From Magicicada septendecula (lineage: Eukaryota; Arthropoda; Insecta; Hemiptera; Cicadidae), in assembly GCA_034769895.1 (NCBI GenBank), contig CM068372.1:373259258-373323257 (forward strand): a stretch of DNA of 64,000 nt, read 5' to 3'. The translations under genes and the position numbers were made by a program. A model generated the notes under the pieces. It was not told the origin of the DNA. It saw only the letters and a list, made by a program, of their open reading frames with translations, and did no database searches. Shown here in pieces: positions 1 through 11,664 of the stretch. Within the stretch, counting starts at the first letter, position 1; each line of letters begins with the position of its first letter.

Positions 1-1136
1 ATGATGTCAGTAATGACGAAAAGCTTAGTCGAACAATAAAAAATTATAGCAGTTAGCAAATTCATAAAAGAAATAGTAAGGATGGCTGCTAATTTAAACA
101 ATACGAAGAATAAAAAAACTTTGTTTAAATACTATAAGATGAAACAAAGGCTGTACGTTTCTAAAACCAAGCTAAATGCCAGCAACATTAACGAAATATG
201 TCTTATAAAGCAAGACATTAATATTATACAGAGGGAGCATCAAAAGTATACTGAAGTAATTTTTAAAGTTTAATTGTCAATCTCATAATATGGTAGTAAG
301 GAATAAATACTTATTTGTTATTAACAAACAATACATGGTTAAAACAAAATGGGTAAAGTAAAAGACAGAGACACATTAAAAAAAATCTAATTATAAAATG
401 CTTCGTATGTATTAAAAACAAAAACACCAATGCAGTGAACACAGCTGCTGTTGTCGCCTGAGGTAGCGGGATAAGTCTGTGGTGGCCAAGATGCATTCTC
501 CACTGCTAATCATCTTTGAGGAGACCAAGATCTTGTCTTTGCCTACTACCCTCAGCTGCACATTAAGTCTGTAGAGTTATTCAAACATGGTTTCACCGCT
601 ATCAATCGAAGAGGAGAAGGCCTCCTATTAAATAGGATCTGACATGCTGTGCTCCCAAGCCAATCAGATAGCATTTGATGCTGATTGGTTGATGCTGCTT
701 TAGAGCTTAGATTGTGCTCGTATGAAATTTTATATGAATAGACCTTCTTAGAATACACCGTGTAGTTGTTTCAAACACTGAAGGTGGCCTCCAATGGTGA
801 GGCCAAAATGTCTGTAAACACAAATGACAGACCACGGCCTAACAACCTGGCAAATAATGTTTCCAACTTTGTTGACATTGGCCATGAAAGCTTAGGAACT
901 CTGTTCATCCTTAATGTTTCATGACTGTCAAATTTGAGTTATCTATTAATATAATCCATATGCTTTCACACTCAGCTTAGCTTCTTGATTACAACAAAAT
1001 AAATACAAGTTCTTTTTCTTTTTCTTTTAATTCTCAAAATCTAAGCCACCCTGAGAAGCCACTGCTAAAGGAAATCCTGGCTGCAACCCTGTGTTTGTCA
1101 TCAGACAATAAGAACTGGCAACATAACATTCATTAC
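1..1136. other. Left flank, no confident gene
   Basis: AT-rich sequence up to the insertion point of X. The duplicated target TTAC lies at 1133-1136. No long ORF looks like a known family. One minus-strand stretch, 412-568, reads as plausible protein (it contains VQLRVVGKDKILVSSK) and begins after a good splice acceptor (ctctacag read on the minus strand). It could be a host exon, but I cannot name the protein and the stretch is short. Confidence 0.4.
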
Positions 1137-4100
1137 TGTGCCGTGTTTTGGCGAAAACCCGGCTCGGTTATTAAAATGAACGATATGAACGGCTTAAGCA
1201 CTGAATTCGTTAATTAATTAGAGTAACGGTACGTACAATGTTGGCAATACGTTTGCTGTACTGATCTGCGCGCGCTCTGGGGTCGGGGCGGCGTAGCGTT
1301 TTTTCCGTCGCAAGTGAATTCAGTTCACATCTGGCAGCGGGCGTTTATAGACTTCTTCCCGGCAGCGTTGAGATTCTCTATCTGTGTAAAATGACTATTC
1401 TGATTGATAAATAAACGCTATGTGACTCTCCGGTAAGTGTGTTGAATGTATTTTTACTTATTGTTTTATAAAAGGAATTATATTTAACTTAAAATTAACG
1501 GGGATGCGGGTGGATATATGTTTAAAGTCACCACGTGGTAGACACAGGTTGCTTACTGATTATTCACGTCTTTGAATGTTAACACTGGCTGAAATACAGT
1601 ATTTTACAATTTATATGTCTGTACTTTATTCTAATTATATCAAAAGGGGCGTAAGAAAATTATTTTGTAATATTTGTTGGAACGGGCGTACTTTACGAAC
1701 CTGTTCAAGTTTGTTAACTCATATTGAAATTGTAGTACGATGGTTAATTAGTTGACTAACAGTTTGTGAATAACTATTTATATTATACTAAATTCTATGC
1801 AGAAGGTAGATTATCAGGTATTGAGCTCTTGGGAGGGTGTCATGGTAGTTTCAAAGTATACTTAAATTTGAAAAAGGTTAAAACTGGGCATGTTGTGCGG
1901 TGTGAGTTTATGCTGGGGGGAAAATGGGTATTGTGAATAATGGAACACTAGAGTAATTACCAGTATGAATGTCCAGGGTTCCTGACTAAGACGACAATCT
2001 GATTCGCTCCAGGAGGTGGCTGAACAACTGCCACCAATGCCATAAATATAACTACTTTCCGTCTTAGCTGCCGGGAGGAAGAGATGGACGACGAGCCGCA
2101 ATACCCAAGAGATCGGTGCCGGACTATAAGCAGGTGATATTTATGCATTAAAAATATTTTTGGCCTCTGCAATTAATACCATGTGACATTATTCTCGGAA
2201 TGGCTCCAGTTAGATTTTCGATTGTGCACAAGTCCAGCAGGACATTAGGGTTGTAAACTTTATCAGTTTTACTTTACGAATGCTTACGCCCCCAGAATAA
2301 GTGTAAACCCAGACGGAGCCGTGTCCGCCAATTTTGATGTTATACCTCTTTTAAACAGTAAAAGCGTGTGGAATTTGAATGTTATTGATTCATATTGGTG
2401 CTGATCATTTATGCATGTGTGCTGGGGTACTTTTATTGGGGGATTTTATTGATTTTTTATATATATGGGAATTTGTTTTTTTATAATAATTTAAGGGTTT
2501 GGTGGTGCTTTAACCTGTGGCCGTCGCCTGTTGGTGCAGTGGTCTGCAGGCACCCGACATGTCAATTTTTGTTGAATCTGGTTCGGGCGCATGGCCGTGC
2601 CTGAGGTCAAGGCAGTCTCTGTGAATGCCTGATATATGTTTTATTAGGTTCTGTCCATAGATTACATTTTATAAAATTATATTTTGCTGTTTAATAATTC
2701 TGTAATAAGTAAATTTCCTTTTTTTTTACTGCCATAGCCAGTGCTTGAATTGTTGAGTTTTGATACATAATTACACTACCATTTTATAAAACCGTACAAC
2801 CATGTTGACCTTGTGATGGCACCTTACTATTTGGGGAACTAATCCGACATTTTTTTTTATTATGCATTGTAACTTAAGAGTTGTTCTGGCTGTCTTGCCA
2901 ATTTTAATTTGGCCATTTCGAATACTTGTAATTATTTCGTTTTGTTTTAACTCAGTTATACTCTAAAGAGTTAATGGATTTTGTTTTTCTTAATGAGAGG
3001 TTTTTAAGGCTTGCTGGGCACTTGTTCTGATTACTGTAGTTTGGGGGGGGGGTCTTGATGACAGATACAGGGGTTTTCCACATTCCCGTGCGGTATGATG
3101 AAAATATATAGGCTGTCTGCCATGTGAACATGTGTGTGTGTGGTATATATATATATTGTAACGTAACAAAGTTAAGGTCCCTGACGTTACATAAAAACTT
3201 TGTCAAAATAACTGAAAACAATGCCCAAGGTATGCCATAATTAAGGTCAAGAGAGCCAATCTCACCCAAAAAATATATTGATGATACCTAGTAAGGTTAC
3301 TAGGTAATAAATTAGTAAAAATGTAGCTAAATATAAAATATGGAGTGATCAGTGTAAGATGTAAACTATAAACACTGTGTCTAATGAGATGAGTTTACTG
3401 TGGACGAGTTTGAATATAATAGATTGTTTAATTAATATTTAATGTTTTATAAAGATGTACCTGTTGTGCTTTATCATGATACTGTGTTTACATGATATTT
3501 GTTTTGTGTTTTGTATGTAGCAGATGGGGAGCCATTGCTTTAAGAAAGTATTAAGTAATGGATACTAAGTTCATTCATGTTAAACTTGTATTTAAGTAAT
3601 TAAATACAAGTGTATTTATTATATATGGTATCATGTTAAGTGAATTTACTTTGAATAATTAATGAAGATGTCATAAAATAATATTTGTAAACTTGGCCAG
3701 GAAGACAATAATTGTTAATGAATTGTCAAGTGGTCATTATAATTATGTTAAAAACCGATGAAGGGTCCAATGATAAACTCAATAATAATAATAAATTGAA
3801 ATCAGGAATTGAAAATTGGAATAATTGGCCATAAGCCAGTGACTCTTTGTACAGTAGGTCAGGTCAGAAAAATTAAATTAAAAACAAAACAAAAAATTAT
3901 AACATGTAATAAAACCAATAGGCCTAAAATTAGTATTTTGTAAAAGGAAAATAATACCTTTTAAAATAAGTTGATTAAGAAGAAAATGTAGTAAAATGTA
4001 TACGGTTTAATAAGGCAAATTAAGTGAAAGTTTTATGTGATTTACTGTAATTATAATAAGGGAGTATTTTATTAAATAAGTGTAAGAATATTTCCTAATT

Positions 4101-4987
4101 ACGACTCTAGGATAACAAATATTATCCAATAACATAAGAGGAAAATGGTTGTTAGGGCAACAAAATGCAAGCTATCTTGTTGATTTCAACATTCAATTGT
4201 TATATGCTAATGGGTAAAGTTCAGCATACAAATTTAAAAAAGAGAAAACCAAATTATATGAATTAAAATTAAATAAATTAAATGTCATAAAGAAATCCAT
4301 TTAAAAAGAACTGAGTAGTAACTCCTGAAACTATATCTCAGCAAATATAATTCTGCATACCATTAAAGTTAACCGAATTAAAAAATACTCATTCAACCTA
4401 TTTACAGTAAAAGCGTGATGATGAAAATGAGATATAATTGAACAAATATGATCCATAGCAGAGAAAAAAAAACCTTTTGTATTGAAGTACCAAACCTCAC
4501 TTTCAACAAACAAAGTCTTAATACTACACAAATTCCGGTTGGGACCGGCAACTACTAGAATCGTGAAGAATAACGAAGAGCAGAACTGAACTTCTATTAC
4601 ATTCCGGGACATCAAATCTAAACCTTTATTGAGAAGCTGGATGCTGTTTTTATTCAAGAGTTGCATAGCCATTCCGTCCTCGCTTCGTCGTAACCAGACA
4701 CGGCCACATTTATCCAGTTTGGTAACAAACCTGCTTATGTTTAATTTTATATAATAAGAGTTAATAACAATATTGTAATACTTAGTAACCTTAAATTTGC
4801 ATTACCTGGCCTTACTAATAGTTAAAAGAATTACATGTACCCTGAGATAAGAGATAAACTGAAAATTATAATTAAATTGTAACATCTAAACACGAGTTCA
4901 ATAACAAATCGATTCTGTATTGTGTGATCGATATGATGTATTAATATAATAATATATATAATACTTTCACTTATGAACTTACTGTTT

Positions 4988-5050
4988 GTCACTTCCCAAA
5001 CGTTTCAAGATGTTGTTTCTCTTCTTCAGTGGGTTGAGTACTAACTGTCG
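4988..5050 (-). ncRNA. Hammerhead ribozyme in PLE1 terminus (minus copy)
   Basis: Minus-strand counterpart at the true 3' end of PLE1. The core CTGAAGA is the complement of 5033-5039, and the two stem I halves are the complements of 5040-5043 and 4995-4998. Sequence and pairings match the plus copy, including the palindromic stem III. Confidence 0.7.
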
Positions 5051-5065
5051 ATTACAGAATAACCG

Positions 5066-7536
5066 TTACGGAATGGAGTGTGTGGTGGGGGTTGATGGTG
5101 GGAAGGGATTGGCGCTGAGGTTCGAATTATGTGTGTGGATCAGTGTGTCAAATAGTGTATGTGATTTGTAATGTATCTGTTCATTTAATATGTTGTTTGG
5201 TTGTAGTGTGTGATATCTGTATATTTCAAATTGTTCAGCTGTGTTTAGTTTTCTACTTTTTGGTAAGTAGTGTAATATTTCCATGTTGTGTTCTATGTTT
5301 GTGTAGCTGTGGTTTTCGTTATGTAAATGTGTGGCAAATGTGGAATGTATGTAGTTTGTGGTGAGGGCTTTTAAATGTTCAGAAAACCTGGAAGAAAAAG
5401 ATCTTCCCGTCTGGCCGAGGTAGAATTGTTGACAATCACCGCAATTTAATTTATAAACCCCTGTTTTGCTGTATGTGTCAATGTCTTTGTTAGTATTGTT
5501 TATGTGTTTTCTAATGGTGTTGTTGGTTCTGTAAGCTACTTTATAATTTTGTTGCCTAAATGTGTTTGCAATTTTATGTGTATTGGAATTGTAGTATGTA
5601 AGTGTTATGTATTTACTGGGTTGTGTGCTGTTGGTCAGATGTGTTTTACTTTTTGTGTTGAGGATTCGTTTGTGTAGTTTATTTATTAATTCGGGGTTGT
5701 ACCCGTTTTTGACTGCTATGTATTTAATTGTGTTTAATTCATCTTGGTAGTCATGTGTGTTTAGGGGTATTGACGTGAGCCTATGGAGCATGTAGTTGAA
5801 AGCTGCATGTTTGTGTTGAGTTGGGTGGTTGGATGTGTTGTGTATGACCATGTCTGATGTGGTGGGTTTTCTGTATATTTTGTATGTGTGTGTGTTGTTT
5901 GTTCTGGTGATTGTAAGGTCTAAAAAGTTTATGCTGTTGTTTAATTCTATTTCAAGTGTGAATTTTAATTTATGGTGTAAAGTGTTAATGTATTTGTGGA
6001 AATTTTCTATTTGTCTTTTGTTGCCGTTGTAAAGGAGTAAAATGTCGTCGACATACCTGTGCCAATATATTATTTTATCGGTGTATTTGTTGTTGTTCAG
6101 TACGTGTTTCTGTTCTATGGTGTGTATGAATATTTCTGCTAGTATACCTGATATAGGGGAGCCCATGGGTAGTCCATCTGTTTGTGTGTAATACATGCTA
6201 TTGTGTGCGAAATAATTTTGATCTGTGATAATTTTAGTTAGATGGATGATCTCGTTTATGTGTGTTTCGGGTGTGTTATTTATTTTTAGTAATTGTTCTA
6301 ATGTAATTATGGTTTCTTTTATGGGAACATTGGTGTATAGGTTTGTTATGTCGAATGAAGCAAGTGGGGAATGTGTACATGTTGAGTTTTATTCACTAGA
6401 TCTATATTATTTTTGACAGTGGTGTTGTTTGTTAAATTTATGCTATTTCTGATCAATTTATCTAAATGTCTAGCTATTTTGTGTGCAGGTGCTTGTGTGT
6501 TGTTTATACGTGGTCTGATGGGAATATTGGGTTTGTGTAATTTCGGTAGTGCATTTAGTGTAGGGGCTTTTGGTTTAATTTGTTTTAGATATTTGATGTT
6601 GTCAGGTGATACTATGTGTTTTGTGTTATTTAGGGTTTTGTTTATTTGTTTGTAATATTTAGGGGTGGGGTCTTTATTTAATTTAGTGATGTTGTTTTCC
6701 TTAAAAAATGTTTCAATTTTGTTATTTAAAGCCTGTTTTTCTATTATGACATTTATATTACCTTTGTCTGCTTTAAGTATGGTTAGGTTATGTTCGTGTA
6801 ATTTGTGTTTTATGTTTTTTAGTGTTTGGAATTCATTATTGTGTTGTTTATTTTCGTATTGTTGCGTGTGTTGTAATTTACGCTTTATTTCATAACGTAT
6901 TGTATCATGGTCTTGGTTCAGTGTGTGTTGTATGGCTGTTTCAGCGTCTAGGACTATGTTACGTGTATGTTTATTATTACCGTTATTATTTGTATTGGTA
7001 CCTAAATTGTGTTTTAGACCTTTATCTAAGAGGTTTATTTCTGCGTTAGTGAAATTGGTTGTCGTTGTATTTACAGTACGTGTGTGAAATTTATGTGTCG
7101 GTGTCAGGACAGTTACGTTCCTGAGTGTTAATATGTTATTGATTTTTCTGTTATGTACTTCCTGTATTTTTATTTGGATTTTCTCTATGATATTTCGTGT
7201 ATGTTGTATTACGTGTTCGAATTCAATGTGGTGTAATATTTGTGTGAGTTTTACGTGTAGGTTATATGCCGTTTTGTTTAGTGTATCTTTTTTATGGTAT
7301 AAATCATTGATGATATTGTCTAGGTGTATTATTTCGGCTTTACGTTTTGTTTTTGTTGCTGCATATGTATTATTTTTTATTGTGATTTGTGCATGTGTGG
7401 GTATAATGTTGTGTTTACGGCAAGTTTTGTTGTAAGCGATGTTCAAGGAGGTTTTCGTTATCTGTAATCTAACATTTCTGTACTTGTGGATGTAATACGC
7501 TGTGTTGGCGGTATTAAAATTATCTTGTTGTTGCAT
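5066..7536 (-). pseudogene. PLE1 reverse transcriptase / GIY-YIG endonuclease
   Basis: The minus-strand frame starts at ATG 7534-7536 (protein begins MQQQDNF), just inside the pseudo-LTR. The N-terminal 396-residue part has Penelope signatures TILKADKGNINVIIE and LPKLHKPNIPIRP. The C-terminal 376-residue part has GLPMGSPISG, the catalytic YVDDILLLY, and then a GIY-YIG nuclease with a Cys pair (NCGDCQQFYLGQTGRSF). The two parts lie in different frames. A single frameshift near 6346-6370 joins them, since the missing stretch reads in the intermediate sequence. Apart from this it is nearly complete, so the copy is fairly young. The function would be target-primed reverse transcription with its own endonuclease. 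Confidence 0.9.
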
Positions 7537-7597
7537 CCTCTTCGTTCACTTATTAATTTAATAATATATATAATACTTTCACTTATGAACTTACTGT

Positions 7598-8389
7598 TTG
7601 TTACTTTCCAACCACCCAACTCAACACAAACATGCAGCTTTCAACTACATGCTCCATAGGCTCACGTCAATACCCCTAAACACACATGACTACCAAGATG
7701 AATTAAACACAATTAAATACATAGCAGTCAAAAACGGATACAACCCTGAATTAATAAATAAACTACACAAACGAATCCTCAACACAAAAAGTAAAACACA
7801 TCTGACCAACAGCACACAACCCAGTAAATATATAACACTTACATACTACAATTCCAATACACATAAAATTGCAAACACATTTAGGCAACAAAATTATAAA
7901 GTAGCTTACAGAACCAACAACACCATTAGAAAACACATAAACAATACTAACAAAGACATTGACACATACAGCAAAACAGGGGTTTATAAATTAAATTGGG
8001 ATGATTGTCAACAATTCTACATCGGCCAGATGGGAAGATCTTTTTCTTCCAGGTTTTCTGAACATTTAAAAGCCCTCACCACAAACTACATACATTCCAC
8101 ATTTGCCACACATTTACATAACGAAAACCACAGCTACACAAACATAGAACACAACATGGAAATATTACACTACTTACCAGAAAGTAGAAAACTAAACACA
8201 GCTGAACAATTTGAAATATACAGATATCACACACTACAACCAAACAACATATTAAATGAACAGATACATTACAAATCACATACACTATTTGACACACTGA
8301 TCCACACACATAATTCGAACCTCCCTTCCCAATCCCTTCCCACCATCAACCCCCACCACACACTCCATTCCGTAACGGTTATTCTGTAA
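7598..8389 (+). pseudogene. PLE1 inverted partial copy: RT C-terminus and GIY-YIG domain
   Basis: The 263-residue plus-strand ORF is almost identical to the C-terminal end of the minus-strand PLE1 protein. It begins within the region after YVDD (SNHPTQHKHAAFNY) and runs through the GIY-YIG domain to near the end. Differences are few: the nuclease cysteine NCGDC is NWDDC here, and YLGQT is YIGQM. It continues through the hammerhead region and pseudo-LTR into the first bases of the next unit (atgcaacagcaagatg), so the source molecule was a tandem. It was probably made in the same insertion event. Confidence 0.88.
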
Positions 8390-8400
8390 TCGACAGTTAG

Positions 8401-8460
8401 TACTCAACCCACTGAAGAAGAGAAACAACATCTTGAAACGTTTGGGAAGTGACAAACAGT
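8401..8460 (+). ncRNA. Hammerhead ribozyme in PLE1 terminus (plus copy)
   Basis: The core CTGAAGA is at 8412-8418 and GAAAC at 8435-8439. Stem I pairs CCCA (8408-8411) with TGGG (8443-8446), then TACT (8401-8404) with AGTG (8448-8451). Stem II pairs GAGA with TCTT, including one G-U pair. Stem III is minimal and palindromic (ACGT), so the ribozyme may act as a dimer. The predicted cut is after GTT at 8442. Penelope-like elements are known to carry such minimal hammerheads. Confidence 0.7.
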
Positions 8461-9100
8461 AAGTTCATAAGTGAAAGTATTATATATATTATTAAATTAA
8501 TAAGTGAACGAAGAGGATGCAACAGCAAGATGTATTAATAGCTGGAGAAGGAAACTGTTGGAATTTTAAAAATTAGATAAAATAAAGAACCCTTCTTGTA
8601 TTTGACGATTTTGTGTTATTGTAGAATAATTATTGTATTTCGAATAGGGTGTATTTTACAGAGAAAGAAAGTGATAAAAGCATCAAGTGGAACGACTTAA
8701 CCTAGAATAACGGGTCAATCGCCAACAACAGCGCTCGTTTGCCGACAGCTGGTGAATACGGGAGAATAGAGAACTAACTTACTCTCTCCACACTCCGCTC
8801 TTTTCAATTTAGATAATACATACCGACTAGGGTTGGAGAAAAATACTGAATTATTAACTATCATAACTGTAATATAGCGTTTTTTCTCTGGTAAAACACT
8901 TGATAACTAATTAACACAGGTCTATAATCAACAACCAAATAATATTAACCAATTAATAAATAATTTTATAAATAAATTAACGTTGATTTGCAGGAGTTAT
9001 TATATTACACTTATGAGTATATTTATATTACAAATATTTGGGCTTATTTAGGCGAGAGTTTCGAAGTTACATACTCATAATATAAAGAGTTGTAACAAAC

Positions 9101-9121
9101 TGGCGAACCCAACAGTGGGGC
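9101..9121 (+). promoter_or_regulatory. W primer-binding site (tRNA-Lys-like)
   Basis: TGGCGAACCCAACAGTGGGG follows the LTR-like end TGTAACA (9091-9097) after a 3-base gap. It resembles the complement of the 3' end of an insect tRNA-Lys, but with insertions, so the tRNA assignment is tentative. Confidence 0.45.
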
Positions 9122-9747
9122 TGAATTAACTATAAACCCGCAACTGTAATACACACGCAACATTAATAATTGTAACAATATATATATTTTTCTATGTGTA
9201 TTGATGTATGTAGATTAATTGTATTCGTATTTTATGTGCAGGTCAATTATGTATTCTTGATACTAAATGTTGGATTATAAAGGGGGTATTTGAATAATTT
9301 ATATGATGTTGAGTTTACGTGATGTTTTATATATGTATATTTTAAGGCTGTTTAAAGATTGCAAAAAGAGTTTTTACATTACATTGTTATGCTATTTTGG
9401 GGGAAGTGGATGTTACAAAAATTTTTTGAAGAATGATACATTGTATGTTGAATATTAATGTTATAATGTCAAAGGGTGGATTGGAGAATTTTTTTGAACG
9501 TAATTTTTAAATTATACTAAATTTATATTGAGTTAAAAGAATTTGGATTAAAAAAAAATTTTTAATTGGAAATAATAAACCCTGTTATAATTGGGTAAAG
9601 GCGAGTTTTAATTGCAAGTCCCATCTCACTGGACCCAGCGCATTTTTCCTTCTCTAGGCCTTCCGCCTAGTTTTAAATAACTAGTGGCCCCTCTTAAAAA
9701 AAAAAAAAAATTTATAAAGCATAAAAATTTGAAAGAGGGGTTACAAA

Positions 9748-9762
9748 TGGTAGCAGAGCGTG
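9748..9762 (+). promoter_or_regulatory. X primer-binding site (initiator tRNA-Met type)
   Basis: TGGTAGCAGAGCGTG lies two bases after the LTR end TTACA. It matches the TGGTATCAGAGC class used with tRNA-Met by many Gypsy elements, with one internal difference. Y has the related TGGTATTAGAGAGCG. Confidence 0.65.
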
Positions 9763-10419
9763 TGATTCATTCTAGGGTCGAACCCTTGGGTCCTTGGGTG
9801 TGACGGAGCTTGCAAAGTCGGAAATAGTTTGAAAAAGCGTCAAACTTCAAAAACATTTTAAAATGAATATAGGTGTAGATACAATGGCAGGTTTAATATT
9901 TTATGTATATATGTATTGTGAATGAATAATTGTTATTCGATTTGGAATTGTAAACCTGATGCCGCCACATGGCATGCTTTTTTAGTTGGGATTTTTTGTT
10001 GAGACTGGAACTTACCGGAGATCACGAGGGGATTGCCGGGGGAATAGGTTGCCTTATATAGTTATGGAAGTAATAGCGCGTGAGGTTAGCTGGTTGCGGT
10101 ATGGCCCGACCGGAAGTCGGTACCGTCACCGACAAGATTTGGTGTCTGAAGTTGTTATAAATGTCTTTGTTGAAATGTTATATGTTGTGGTAGGTGTTCG
10201 GTGGTGTGGATTGTAGGTCTATGTTAGTGTCTGATGTTGTTTCTCCTCTTGAGTGTGGTGTTTGACGGAGAGCTGGTTCTGGAGTGGGTCAGGTTTTCGC
10301 AGCGCTAGGGAACCCGGGGGTCCTCTTGATGGAAGGATCAGTACTCAAGGTCTTCTTAATCGAATTTTGTGAATTGTTGTTGCGTGTTGTGTGTGTGATT
10401 ATATTAGGCCGGCTCAAGG
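9763..10419 (+). other. X 5' leader, conserved with Y
   Basis: This untranslated leader lies between the primer-binding site and gag. Blocks conserved in Y include a hairpin CCGAC-CGGAA-GTCGG near 10109 and a run around 10288 with a splice-acceptor-like ttttcgcag followed by cgctagg. The conservation against a diverged relative suggests packaging or splicing signals. That is an inference. Confidence 0.45.
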
Positions 10420-10453
10420 ATGAGTCCGGTGAACGTGGATCTCTACGTCAAGG

Positions 10454-11664
10454 ATGAGCTGGAGTTTGAGGTCCGGTCCAGGGGTTAAGAAACCACAAGG
10501 GGACATGACCTCCCTGAGGAAGCAATTGAGGGAAGCTCTCGCCGCAGGGGATGGGGTGTCGCACGTGAAGATCAATGACGTGTCGGTGGAAATGGATTTA
10601 TGCCAGGAGAAGTGTCATGAGCTTAAAGATCTGGCAGAAGCTCTACAGTCAGCCGCACCAACTTCCAGGGCCAAGCAGAGAGTGCGCCAGCGCCTAAACC
10701 ATCTAGCCATGTGAATACAGAAGGAAGCCCAAGCGCTGGGCCCCGAGATGGAGACTATCCTTATGTCCCTCAGGGGACAAGTGGTAGCGGCCCTGCAGGA
10801 GCCTTCGAGAAGTCAACATCTGCCAACGAAGCTGAGCCCTCCTCTCCCCTCCCTTGAGGAAGAGAAGGAACTAGAACAAGCGGCACCTCCGGTGGCTTTC
10901 TCAGGGATGGGAGGCGCATTTTACCATAAGCTTCCTAACCCCCTTGCCGAGATCGTCCAACGTCTCCCGATCGTGGACGGGTTGGACGCAGACAAGCTTT
11001 TGAATTTTTTTAAAATATTTTTTCAGCTGGCCGATTTTCCTGGAGTATCGGACCGGACTCTAATCGAGCTCATCTACCCTTACTGCCAGGGCTCCATGGC
11101 TGAGCGGGTGATTCAGGCCCTCAGGGACGGTGGTAGTATTGACTCCTTTTATGGGGGGGGGTTGTGCTTGACGCCTTTATCCCGGGCCGACTGCGCGAGA
11201 GGTTTCGGCAAAAATATTTTTACAGAGTACAGGCCAATGGCGAGCGTCTGGCTCAGTTTATGGCCAGTATAAGAGAGGCGGCCAAGATTCTGAGATTGGG
11301 GTTGTCCGAGCCCGAAATTATCCAAATAATTTTGGAAGGGGTAAATCCCCAAGAACGGTCCTGCTTGGTGTTCGCAGAGCATCCGCGTTGTTTCGCAGAC
11401 CTGGACCGACTGTGTGTTATGTCCAAGGCTATCCAATTAAATGATGAGTGTAGAGGTCAGGGTGTAGCTCGTAATTTGGAGTTTGGCGGTGGTGAACGAC
11501 GGTCCGGGCAATCCCAGTCTCGAGCTGCTAGTTCTGGCAATGACCGTGGCCGTATAGTTCAACGATGTTATAATTGTGGTAAACCGGGGCATATCATCCG
11601 GAATTGCCCCGAGGGTTGTGCCCACGCTGCACCTTCCCCGAAGGGAGCCAAATCAAAAAACTAG
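10454..11664 (+). pseudogene. gag: X gag with CCHC zinc knuckle
   Basis: This is the capsid/nucleocapsid polyprotein. The capsid-like region (LPNPLAEIVQRLPIVDGL through LCVMSKAIQ) is shared with Y. The nucleocapsid has one CCHC knuckle, CYNCGKPGHIIRNC, near 11566-11607, preceded by an Arg/Ser-rich stretch. The true start may be ATG 10420 in another frame (protein MSPVNVDLYVK), or 10454; both contexts are plausible. An in-frame stop at 10712-10714 and a frameshift in the G-run at about 11152-11162 disrupt it. The ORF ends at TAG 11662, immediately after a slippery heptamer, and overlaps the protease frame. Confidence 0.85.

Larger units (their letters stand above)
4947..8528 (-). mobile_element. 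PLE1: Penelope-like element with inverted 5' partial copy
   Basis: A minus-strand reverse transcriptase plus GIY-YIG element runs from about 7612 down to 4947. At its 5' side (7598-8528) lies an inverted, truncated copy of its own 3' end. This head arrangement is characteristic of Penelope-like elements. The insertion is flanked by gatgtattaata at 4935-4946 and 8529-8540. The first 3 bases could belong to the element, giving a 9-12 bp TSD. Termini carry a short pseudo-LTR ending in cataagtgaaag and hammerhead ribozyme motifs. The insertion is inside W. Confidence 0.92.
3157..9177 (+). mobile_element. W: internally deleted LTR element inside the X LTR
   Basis: X/Y LTR homology stops at an AT repeat near 3156 and resumes at 9178. 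The inserted piece starts TGTAACG, ends TGTAACA, and has ATAT on both sides (weak evidence, because the site is AT-repeat DNA). An LTR-like end at 9097 is followed after 3 bases by a TGGCG primer-binding-site-like sequence. Only about 80 bp then remain to the right end, so nearly all of the internal region and 3' LTR are missing. Without PLE1, W is about 2.4 kb. No W protein is recognisable. Family assignment beyond LTR retroelement is inference. Confidence 0.6.
1137..9745 (+). repeat. X 5' LTR, split by W and PLE1
   Basis: The LTR consists of 1137-3156 plus about 9178-9745, roughly 2.6 kb once insertions are removed. It aligns as a diverged homologue along the whole 2.7-kb Y LTR. Shared blocks include the TGTGCCGTGTTTTGG start, a ggtaagtgtgtt splice-donor-like block near 1431, and the 3' end with two small hairpins and an A-rich stem-loop. 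The right end, GGGGTTACA, is followed by the primer-binding site. Confidence 0.8.

Noticed and set aside
6413-7435. Plus-strand Cys/Phe/Leu-rich ORFs in PLE1
   Set aside because: They are antisense shadows of the Asn/Thr-rich PLE1 protein and have no independent support.
9178-9300. CRISPR-like or satellite array near AT repeats
   Set aside because: Only simple AT microsatellite within the X LTR; no regular spacer pattern.
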